The notes beneath the pieces were generated by a model that was not told the origin of the DNA, did not search any database, and saw only the letters and a list, made by a program, of their open reading frames with translations. This document shows, piece by piece, positions 55,141 through 64,000 of a stretch of 64,000 nucleotides of DNA. The first letter of the stretch is position 1; every line of letters starts with the position of its first letter. The stretch lies in NCBI GenBank assembly GCA_022410635.1, contig JAJVDF010000457.1, positions 986,595 to 1,050,594 of the forward strand. The letters run 5' to 3'. The position numbers were made by a program, and so were the translations under genes. Source of the DNA: Tretioscincus oriximinensis. Lineage: Eukaryota; Chordata; Lepidosauria; Squamata; Gymnophthalmidae.

Positions 55141-55443
55141 CTCAGACAAGTGATTTCAAGTTCTGAAAGTGATTCATTGCAGCTCTTNAAAGGCTCTGAG
55201 TTAGGTCTGCAGTGATTGCCTGCTGCCAAGGCAACTATATTTATACACGTCCTCTGGCCAATCACTGCATTCCCATTTTCCCGCTCAGAATGCTAATCAA
55301 AGATTGGTCATATTTAAACATCAGAGGTTTGCCTCCAAAACTCTTTTGAATCCAAGAGGTTTCCCTCCAAAACATACAAACAGTTTTAACAGTTCCAGAA
55401 ACACAACAATACACATTCCTATAAACATGTCATATATCCATGA
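55141..55443 (-). mobile_element. probable 5' LTR of the Ty3/gypsy-type element
   Basis: Upstream of gag on the minus strand. It has a TATA-like GTATAAATATAG near 55240 and shares blocks with 57650-57960 (TTTGGAGGGAAACCT, CAGTGATTGGC, CTGCAGACC, TGTCTGAGTG). It may begin TGTCATGG at 55443. Edges are inferred. Confidence 0.6.
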
Positions 55444-56281
55444 CAATATTTCAATGTCATGTCTTGCCTTAAATATCTATTAAATGTGTTTCAATGTAAA
55501 TGTCTTGCCTTAAATATCTATTAAATGTGCATGCCATGCCTCAAATCCCTATTGAATTCTTGCCTTTTCCTGCCTCTGTGTACACATGCTATATCATTAA
55601 ATTAAATTAAAATTAATTAATAGCAGCCTGTAAGTACTATCAAGAAAGCCAGGGGCAACCGGGCTTTATAGCAAATGGATTAGTGAAGCTCTTGCGCATG
55701 TGAGGCAGAATCTTCCTGATGTAACTATCACCGTGGTAGCAAAACCATGTCTGGAGGAGGCCTTAGCTGAAAACAAAGCCTAATAATTTAAGAGAAACCT
55801 ATTTCTATATGGCTGTGATTTCATCTTTGGTTNTTGGGTGTTTATCACATTATAAATTATTCAGAAAAAATTGCAGCTTTTCTCTTTATGCAACTTTTCT
55901 AAATGCAGTTTTTCTCTTTATGGAATTTTTGCAGGCCCTATTACAACAGACGTTATTAACAGTTGCAGCAAAGATGCAGCGGAAACATTTTATAATATTG
56001 TGCAACCCAAAAGTGTCCATAGTTGTAAAGATTTATTGCTCCAGAATAAACTTTTGTGAAAAGGAACAAAGATGAAATAATTATCTGCTTCAATGTATTA
56101 AGCTTCTCTTCCTGGAATAACATTTGACCAAGAAAGTGTTGTGTCATTTTACTATTTCTTTTATATCAGTTGAGCATGGTATACTTATTTAAAAACAAAT
56201 TCATCCTAAAACAGAACTGTTTTTAATTATGGCTATATTAGATTTTGTTATCTAAATGTTATTTAAATGTATCACTGTCAC
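55444..56281. other. intergenic, no gene
   Basis: A partial tandem duplication at 55470-55545 (GTCTTGCCTTAAATATCTAT twice, about 52 bp apart), an ATTAA-rich patch at 55590-55622, then nothing recognised. Confidence 0.5.
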
Positions 56282-56431
56282 TAAGGCCCCATCCACACGG
56301 AGCCATATTCTGGGTCATATCTTGGGACAGAGCCTGCCTCGGGGCCTGCCATAGTCTACACTAGCATGTGGATGGCAGGCTCCTATTCTGAGGAACAGCC
56401 CAGAATAAGTCTCCATGTGGATGCAGCCTAA
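56282..56431. mobile_element. Harbinger-like MITE
   Basis: Element 56285-56428 (144 bp), ends GGCCCCATCCACACGGAG and CTCCATGTGGATGCAGCC, flanked by TAA on both sides, the 3-bp target of PIF/Harbinger. Related sequence occurs at about 24160-24330. Confidence 0.75.
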
Positions 56432-56455
56432 GATTTTCTCTATCCCACAACAATA

Positions 56456-56930
56456 GGCTGACCAGATGCCCCCTCTCGGGGGGGCGCTATTTCCCCGTTA
56501 TAAAAATTAATTTTAAATTATTATTTTTTAAATAAAAATTCAATGCACCACCACTAGGGGGTTCTGGCAACAGGGATCAGCTCCTGAAGGCACCCTCCAC
56601 TCAGTAAAAAATAAAAATTCTCATGTACTTCAAACAATTCTCGCACACTTAAAAAAATGATTTTTTTTTTTAAAAAATACACTGCACCACCACTAGGGGT
56701 CTCTAGCAACTAGGGCCAGCTCCTGAATGCACCCTCCCCTCTGTAAAAAAATAAATTCTGATGTACTCCCAAAATTCTCACACAGTTTAAAAATTCACAC
56801 ACGAGAAAATTCTCACATGCTTCACAGATTTCTTGGGCAGGAATTTCGGAAGAGAATGCATTTTAATGAATATGCAAATTAGCCCNAATATTAATCACCC
56901 CGGTTTGGGCCTCAGAAAATCTGGTCAGTC
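56456..56930. mobile_element. TA-flanked non-autonomous element with internal tandem duplication
   Basis: 475 bp with ends GGCTGACCAGAT and ATCTGGTCAGTC, TA on both sides. The interior holds two diverged copies of a unit with CACCACCACTAGGGG (about 56540 and 56685) followed by CAGCTCCTGAA and GCACCCTCC. Confidence 0.7.
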
Positions 56931-56939
56931 TACACAACA

Positions 56940-57226
56940 ACAGAATCACGAAGCACTTTATGAAGCTGATAGACAGAAAAGTTAGAAAAGACAAAAGGAA
57001 GTATGTTTTTATACCCAGAGGGACATTGGTCTATAGAATTTACTCTTACAAGATGTGGTGACAGCTGTAAGAAAGGATTACACAAATTCATGGAGGCCTA
57101 GCTAGTGCTTCCAGGTAGGAGAGGCAGGATTTCTCTTAAATGCCACTTGAGAGCAGTTGAACATTTTGCCTTCTTCTGTTTGAAAATGCTCAGAAGCAAT
57201 TGTTGGGCCCCTGTGAGAAACAGAGA
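56940..57226 (+). repeat. diverged CR1-like 3' fragment
   Basis: TACCCAGAGGGACATTGGTCTA and the following order of blocks match the CR1 copies at 25.6 and 52.4 kb at lower identity. Confidence 0.6.
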
Positions 57227-57350
57227 TTGCAATCCAGATAGGATCCATAATCTGCTTACAAATTATGTCATAAGTATATGACATGTGTAACATGTGTATA
57301 TGTATATAGTTTAATGTTTTTACTGATATAGGTTCTACTGTTATAGGTTT

Positions 57351-57625
57351 TAGAAGAAGAAGGACTGGATTCTTATACCCCGCTTTTCTCACCTTTCAAA
57401 GGAACTCAAAGCGGTTTACAAGGGTATTTTTTCCCAAAGGCTTACACCCAGGGTGTGGTGGTTCCCATGTATCTACTTGCATTCAGTTGCAATTTCTTGC
57501 ACTTTTTGCTTTCGAATAGCTGGGTTGACTAGTGGAAGGTGCTCAACCCCCTCCATGGCTGACACAGGGCTTCGAAACCCAATCTCCCAGCTGAGAGATG
57601 GATTTCTTAGCAATTGAGCTGCATA
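57351..57625 (-). repeat. tRNA-headed SINE, copy 7
   Basis: Reverse-complement copy, 5' part slightly deleted (lacks the GAGCTACAGG block). It sits in a short-period repeat of CTGTTATAGGTT that occurs on both sides. Confidence 0.9.
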
Positions 57626-57649
57626 GGTTCTGTTATAGGTTATTTACTG

Positions 57650-57960
57650 TTATAGGTTCCTGCATGTGATTTTGTAGGGAAGATTGAACTTTATTTGAAC
57701 TTGATTAGTCCCTGGGCATTTTGGCCTGGGAATTTGGAGGGAAACCTTGCNTTTGCAAGAAATGTACTTAATTGCATGATTTTTGGCGGGAAGTATTGGC
57801 TGCAGTGATTGGCTAGTGTACAGTATATAAGGAGCTTCTCTACCAAAGGATAGTTGCTGCAGACCAAACTCAGGTTCCACTAAGAGCTGAATAAGCACTT
57901 TAGAGCTGAATCACTTTCTGTCTGAGTGCCTCTTTCTGCCATCAGTGGCATCACAAGTTG
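57650..57960 (+). mobile_element. solo LTR-like fragment related to the 55.1-kb LTR
   Basis: Shares ordered blocks with the inferred LTR at 55.1-55.4 kb and carries a TATA box (GTACAGTATATAAGGAGC, about 57822). Opposite strand to the 53-55 kb element. No coding remnant follows. Confidence 0.55.
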
Positions 57961-59396
57961 AATCTACGTTGCACTTACCACATCAGGTTATAATATAAGC
58001 AAATAGATTTGGGGTTTTACAGTTGATTAATTGGATTTTTAATTTGCCAGTAAAAATAGGTGTTGAACTATTATGTAGAGTTATTGTGGATAGTTTTGAT
58101 GAGAAACTGCAAGGGTGCGAGGNGAAAGAATCTGAAACTGATTGCAAACTATCCAATAACATCTGGGAGGAGGGACTATTGTGCTTTCTCTTCATAGCTA
58201 GCAAACAAAATGGCTGGTGGAGTGTATCAAGGGAAAAGAAAATCTTATCGAGAAGTTGGTATAAGAGCAAAACCTGGACTATACTGAAAGATATGAATGA
58301 GATAAATTTAAACCGTTAAGCTGATAAACTGGATATCAGTAAATATTGGAATAAACAAGTGCTATATAGATGCAGCCAGAATGCTAGACTAAATGACTTG
58401 TAGCCCAGTTCCTGTGTTCTTATGTTCATAACATCACACTCATACACAAATAAATTACAAGAATCATAGAACTTCAGAGTAATAGGACTGCCCTCCTTTT
58501 GAAGAGCAAAGTGCACGGCCGGAATATTATTGGATTCATTTTTGTTACTTGAATCTCTAGTAGCAATATATACTTATTTGCAAACTTATAATCCTTGCTG
58601 GGCAGAAGTAACTTAACCATAGTAATCCATGCTATACAAACTTCCAGACTGAACAATCTACTCTACAAGAAGTTGTCCATGAAGACAGTTCAGTATTGTA
58701 GCTAGTGCAGAATGAAGCAGAAAAACAGTTGTTAAGCACTGCTAGCTGAAGGTATATCATGGCAACCTTTTATTTGAAACCCTAAACTACTTGGGTTCCA
58801 AGCTATTTAGAGGAACATCTCATCACATCCAGCCCCTTCTCCTCCCCTTGTGTTAAGATCAGCTTCAAGTGCAGATTGACCCTTGGTGAAGGCTTCCCAG
58901 AACTATGAAATGGCTTTTTTCCCAAGCTATGTCCAGTATCATCACTCTATACATTCAGGCAGTTAAAGACAGCACTCCACTTTCTATTGATACAGTTCAT
59001 TCTTAATTGTTTTTAGTTCTTTAATTTCTGTAATCTGTAATTGCAGATTATAAGGCAAAATTTGAATACAAAAGAAAAAGTCCATTCTATCAGTCTGACA
59101 AGTCTGTATGTAGCACCTGTAATTCAATATCGTATATCACCAGAGGGCAGCAGGACTTAGGAAATGAATAAGAACAGCTTTACTGTGGGATTCGAATATG
59201 CTGCTCTATTGCTTTGGTGTCAATTGGCAAGTGAAAACCTAAAATGATCCAATGTTTCAATGTAGCTACCATGTTTTTGTGCAGTTTTGCTACACAGCTG
59301 TGAAGTTTCGGGCCTGTAACCAGTGCTGCACATGTTTTTTTTCCAAAAATTGAGATACTTTAGACAGCTGAAAAATTGTTTTGGTTGTTTGTGTAA
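57961..59396. other. intergenic, no gene
   Basis: A CR1-like 3' tail fragment at about 58381-58428 and a proline-rich LINE 3' remnant at about 58790-58940. Otherwise nothing recognised. Confidence 0.4.
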
Positions 59397-59397
59397 T

Positions 59398-59828
59398 TTT
59401 GTTACAGACTAGCAATAGAGCTAGTAGCACTTTGAGACTAACTTGAGAAAAGTGGGTGGCATAAGCTTTCNTAGANANGTCTACTTCAGATGCTGAGGGA
59501 CTAATGTCAGGGTCAGGTATTTATAGGAAATTGTGTATGGAAGATGACAAAGCATATGCAAATGTGATAAGATGATGAACTGCAGGTTAGAAAAAGAGAT
59601 AAATAGCAGAAACTAATCTTCGCATGTGAAAAAGNTTTGTCATCTCCCATACACAATTTCCTATAAATACCTGACCCTGGCATTAGTCCCTCAGCATCTG
59701 AAGAAGTAGACCTGTCTACGAAACTTATGCCACCCACTTTTCTCAAGTTAGTCTCAAAGTGCTGCTATCTCCTTTGCTGGACTTTCTACTAGACTAACAC
59801 AACTATTCCTTTGAATTTGTTACAGACT
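59398..59828. mobile_element. Penelope-like inverted-repeat element with hammerhead-like core
   Basis: Insert 59411-59815 is flanked by a perfect 13-bp duplication TTTGTTACAGACT (59398-59410, 59816-59828). Arms 59411-59551 and 59635-59780 are inverted copies around an 83-bp spacer. In the right arm 59698-59723 reads CTGAAGA, the stem AGTAGACCTGTCTAC, then GAAA, the conserved hammerhead order. The left arm (minus strand) has lost three bases of the first box and has N bases. Hammerheads are known in pseudo-LTRs of Penelope-like elements. No reverse transcriptase is present. Confidence 0.75.
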
Positions 59829-60940
59829 GTTTAAGCTTGTGGTAAAGAAAAAGGGACATAAAAATCTACATGATTTACATGGGTTCCAAATTGGAACGTT
59901 GTTGTGGTAGTTTTGTTACTTCTAATTCCCAGTCAGCCAGCCCTGTCCCCACACGTCTTTGTTTCTTAAACTTCTTGAGAGGTCCAGTATGACATTTCTG
60001 TAAGGAGTGGAAAAAACCTGCTACTGCCATGAACCTGTGAGTAAGAACATGAAAGCTTGAAACTCAATTGTATAAAAGCAGGGAAATGTCCATGTGCTTT
60101 ATTTTACTCATTTTATAGCTTTATTTTGCTATTTGAAATATTTTTCCTTAATTCAATCTGCAATTTTTATTTGATTTTCTGAAATTTATCTGACTAACTT
60201 GTTATTACTACAACCAATCTAGATTTTGTATGTGCCTTTTTGTTTTACCCTTCTTGCTTGAGTTTCAGCTAAAACATGTTAACTCTTGCTGTTATTTAGC
60301 AAGATAGAAACAAGGGACAGGGAGAAGATTTTCACATATTTTTGAAGGTCTAGATCCCAAAACCAATGCTTAGCAATAGGTTTGTTTGCTCCAGGATTCC
60401 TTAGATGTTTTACTGGAGGAAGGAAGGTGCTTTAACCTTTCCAAAAGACAAGGGAATACTAAAGAAAATTATTGCTAACCAGCAACTTCTATCCAGGCAA
60501 CACAGAAATACCAAGTTTATCAGTAGACACATGTCAAACAGATTCTTTTGAAACTTGGTTCATAGCAAACACATTGTGTGAACTGTGGGCCATTGAACTG
60601 AATAACCCTAATTGTGGGAATTTTCCTTAGGGAATATATTAATTGGCATTAATATTATTGATATAAGATATACCTGGATTGACCTGGGTTAGCCAAAGTG
60701 AGGCCTATGGGAAATTTTGAAAAAAATATTTGGTCAAGCCAGACCAAGTTGCATATAGGAACAGCAAGATCCACCCTTCCTTGCCCTCCAGGCACTTCTG
60801 CAAGAGGTGACCTTTCAGTATGAATGGACTAATTAATCCCATTGTAGTAAAGGGAAGCACAATATTTGCTCAGGCTGCGCACTCTTGTCTAGAACCATTA
60901 AAGTTGACAGTGGCCTGAAGCTATCCCATCAAGAGCCATT
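59829..60940. other. intergenic, no gene
   Basis: No recognised exon or repeat. Confidence 0.4.
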
Positions 60941-61350
60941 AAGCTTGGCCTCCTGTGCGTGAGTCACTGGTTCCTGTAAATTAAGTCTATTGATAAAGGC
61001 CAACAATGGCTAAAGGGGTCCATTCAGTAAACACACACACACTAGCATCACCATATTTGGAATTCCTGACCAGGCTGCACCTCCTTGGGGAGGAGAGAAA
61101 CACGTCACACAGGTGTCACCACCTGACCCACGTGGGGTCTGCCCACCCCTTTTCCATTGTCATAATCCTCATACACGCCTTCTGATTTTGGGGTTAATAA
61201 AAGTTGTTGCACAGAGACACTCGGGAGGACTCCACGACCCGTGGACCCTCCTGGAATGCTCGTTGATCCAAGACGTGTTGCCCATGTGATTCCTTTTCCA
61301 AGCTGCCTTTAATTTCCGTTAGGCGTATAATAATGGGCAAGCAAACCCCC
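60940..61350 (+). mobile_element. possible solo LTR of an endogenous retroelement
   Basis: A GC-richer block with AATAAA at about 61196, then a short region with ACACTCGGGAGGACTCC, like an LTR R/U5. Boundaries and target duplication are not established; no coding sequence adjoins. Confidence 0.3.
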
Positions 61351-61384
61351 GTTACCTAATGTCTGAGTGAAGTGAACATGCAGT

Positions 61385-61430
61385 GTGATTTATTTATTTA
61401 CCTTTCTATACCACCCTATACCCAAAGGTC
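61385..61430 (-). repeat. SINE 3' tail fragment
   Basis: ATTTATTTATTTACC then CCCTATACCCAAAGGTCTT, same 3' domain as at 48.9 and 50.5 kb. Confidence 0.6.
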
Positions 61431-61506
61431 TTATTGATAAATTGTTCAAAGGGACTATGCCTTTAAAAAGGCATATTTTATGTTCTGCTCTCAGTCATGC
61501 AACTCA

Positions 61507-62293
61507 GGCTGCATGCACATGATGAAAGAAAAAGCNCTATAAAGCTATATTCCGGAATATAGCAATCGCGTGTCCGTGCACACCACAAAGCTATATACCA
61601 GAATATAACAATGGCGTTTCTGTGCACACGTACACGTAACTCTGGTGATACGCAGCCGGCTCCACGGCTTGCTTCGGCTGTGCCCTCCTGTTAGCCAGCC
61701 CTCTGCCTGCTTTTGGGAGCACAGCCGAAGCAACGCGGCTGAGCTGGTTGTGTGTTACGAGAAGCCTTTTCCTAAGCTCAGGCTACCCTCCGCCTGCTTT
61801 CAGGGGCTGCTGCCTGGAGATCAGCCCAGCGAAATAACGAGCAGCATTGCTAGACATCCTGTCAACCTCCCCACCTCCTCCTTGCCTCAACCAAACCATT
61901 TGACAGTGACGATGTCTTGCTCGTCGCTTCGCAGAGCCAATCTCCAGGCAGCAGCCCACAAAAGCAGACAGAGGTCAGCCTGGGCTTAGGAAAAGGCGGT
62001 CAGATTTCCCCGCTGAAGCAGTGAGGCAGCGCTTCCTCCTGTCATTTCTCCCCTCCTCTCTCTCGCACTAATAATGTGCACACAGGAGAGGAAGGGGGTT
62101 GGTTACGAGATAACGGTGATTGGCTGCCAGATGTCGGAGGTTCTCTGCAACAATACCTGATTATCCCAGCAATAGTTTATTCCGGGATAAATGGCATTTG
62201 TTGCGGGACAACTACTGAAAGGCGTTTAACATGTGTGCCAGAACCTTCCTCATCGTGCGCCGATTGAGGAATAAAATAACTGTGCACACAGCC
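61507..62293. mobile_element. non-autonomous DNA element with GC-rich interior
   Basis: 787 bp with inverted ends GGCTGCATGCACA and TGTGCACACAGCC. The left end holds two tandem diverged units (AAAGCTATATTCCGGAATAT and AAAGCTATATACCAGAATAT). Open frames inside show no transposase. Confidence 0.55.
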
Positions 62294-63445
62294 TTATTTG
62301 ACAGAAATGTTGCTATTTTGTTGTTGGGTTAATTATGAAAAATTATAAAAAATATTTTTAATGTGTAGCAAGGCCATTAAAAATTGATGTATTGTTCTTT
62401 TTAGAAACTTTTCCAACATAATTGGTAGTACTGGCAGAAGTGACTTCTGCTAAAGATCCAGCTGGAGGGAGAAGATTAGTATGGTGCTGATTAGATCTTT
62501 GCTTTTGAGATTTTCAAACCATGTTTCGACAGATCATATCATTATGGCCCATCCAGTTGCTGAAACTGGTTGACAGGAATACCAGAGAACCCAGTCTGAT
62601 CTCTGATTTCAATAGGAGCGCAGCTTCTTAGCAGTATTCAAAGTCTTACTGCTTTGTACTGAATTGTGACTGATGCAGGTACAGAAATAGGCTTAGATCT
62701 GAAGTGTTGCTTTTTCCTCCTGACAAAATAGTATGAATCAAGCCAATCATTCTGACAGTTGCCAAGCATCAACCGAGACTTTAAATCTTCAGTCACTATT
62801 CCATGACTCAGCAGTCGTATTCATTTTTCAGTCTTGGATTCATCTCTGTTACAGCCTTGTCTTATTGGCAGTCTATAATGAATATCTGTAGCAGCAGAAA
62901 AGGGAAGATTGTGAAAACTCTTGTTATTTTGAGGAGCCATTAGTTGTCAGAACCTGTTCTGTGATTTATGTGCATCTGCTTGTTATGTATATGGCCTGTC
63001 TGTCTGTATTCTAGGGTTGTGAATTGAAGCCAGCGTGTCCTTTAAAAATGATGCATGATTTTCCCCTTTTGCCAGAGCTTTCTTAAAGCTGATTCAAGGA
63101 TGCTGATTATATTCACTGCAGTTGGAAATACAGGAAATGCTTATCTTCTCCAAAAGATGGACTCAGACCACTTNTTTCTAGATGGGACTTAAGTCAGAGT
63201 CCTTTCTCAGCAAGAGAAAATATCTGCTTTCATTTAATTATTGTGAAGTGAAATGTATACAGCCATGTCACTAGGCTTGAGTCAGTTTTTACCGGAAATG
63301 TTAAAAAATATCCTTATGACTCACTGCAAGATCAAAGTTTCAGAAATTTGTATAAAGTCCTAGTGAAATGCCATGACCTATTTGCACCAATTAACAAAGC
63401 TATGAATCAAATCACTTGTGTTAGCAAAGTGATGCATCTCTTTGT
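62294..63445. other. intergenic, no gene
   Basis: No exon or repeat recognised. Confidence 0.4.
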
Positions 63446-63766
63446 AGGGTCATCGGCCTGTGGAATTTACTTCCTGAAGAAGTAGTGGTAGCTAACAGCT
63501 TGGATAGTTTCAAGACAGGACTAGACAGGTTTATNGATACCAAGGGTATAAATGGATATTAGGATGGATGTCTGGATGTTGCCTCCAGGATGGAGCAACA
63601 TGCAGGATTCCTGAAATACCATTTGCAGGGAGCCATGAACAGAAGCATATTTTGCTTTCCTCTGTTCGGACTGCCCAGGTGCATCTGGTGGGCCTCTGTG
63701 TGACACCGAATGCTGGACTTGATGGGCTGTGGCCTGATCCACTATGGCTCTTCTTATGTTCTTATG
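63446..63766 (+). repeat. CR1 3' fragment
   Basis: Near-identical to 52408-52726, ending TTCTTATGTTCTTATG. Confidence 0.9.
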
Positions 63767-63821
63767 TTCTGCCTCAGAGCAAAAAATGGCATTGTGAGTT
63801 CTATCTTGCTTCAATGGTTAA

Positions 63822-63925
63822 TGAATTCAGAATCGTAGAGTTGGAAGGGATCTCCAGGAACATCTGGTCCAATCCCCTGCTCAGTGCAGGATTCACTAAA
63901 TCATCCCAGACAGATGACTTTCCCT
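63822..63925 (-). repeat. CR1 3' end, reverse strand
   Basis: GAATCGTAGAGTTGGAAGGG and CCAATCCCCTGCTCAGTGCAG, as at 24.9 kb. Confidence 0.85.
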
Positions 63926-64000
63926 TCCTTATTTTTCTTTGCTCACTCTTTTGATCCTAGCAGATTGTTGGCACTAGATCACGTTGGGGTATGTGTGACC

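Noticed and set aside
61645..61989. 114-codon frame in GC-rich sequence
   Set aside because: Inside a non-autonomous DNA element; low stop frequency is explained by GC content.

Overview
The window is vertebrate genomic DNA, most likely from a squamate reptile (lizard or snake). Two conserved genes have small exons in long introns. The repeats are squamate in character: tRNA-derived SINEs of Sauria type, a second tRNA-headed SINE with a (TTC)n tail, CR1 and L1 LINE fragments, Penelope-like, Ty3/gypsy and DIRS-like remnants, and hAT, mariner and Harbinger-like non-autonomous DNA elements. Scattered single N bases and one 50-base N run mark it as a draft assembly. The species cannot be named from this sequence.

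Layout. Positions 811-3764 (+) hold the last five coding exons of UBA5, the E1 enzyme for UFM1. They include the catalytic Cys, three of the four zinc-binding Cys, the UFM1-interacting motif and the UFC1-binding tail. Positions 48720-8444 (-) hold the complete coding region of NPHP3 (nephrocystin-3) in 27 exons. They join in frame to a 1315-residue protein with an N-myristoylation signal, coiled coil, P-loop NTPase and TPR array. The genes are tail to tail, as I recall for human 3q22, with about 4.7 kb between stop codons. From about 48.8 kb to 64 kb I find no recognisable host gene, only repeats and unassigned sequence.

The two genes are not functionally linked: UBA5 starts UFM1 conjugation and NPHP3 works in the inversin compartment of primary cilia. 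Their adjacency is conserved synteny.

Most useful observations: a Penelope-like insertion at 59.4-59.8 kb with inverted arms carrying a hammerhead-ribozyme-like core and 13-bp target duplications, with related cores in several NPHP3 introns; two GC-AG introns in NPHP3; a 700-bp hAT-type element with 8-bp duplications and two GC-rich palindromes; a CpG-rich promoter-like segment between 46-bp direct repeats in NPHP3 intron 14; two 5'-truncated L1 insertions with target duplications; a 164-bp duplication beside the assembly gap; and an exon-like open frame downstream of UBA5. I saw no clear evidence of an entirely new biological system. The hammerhead-bearing inverted element is the closest to something unusual.
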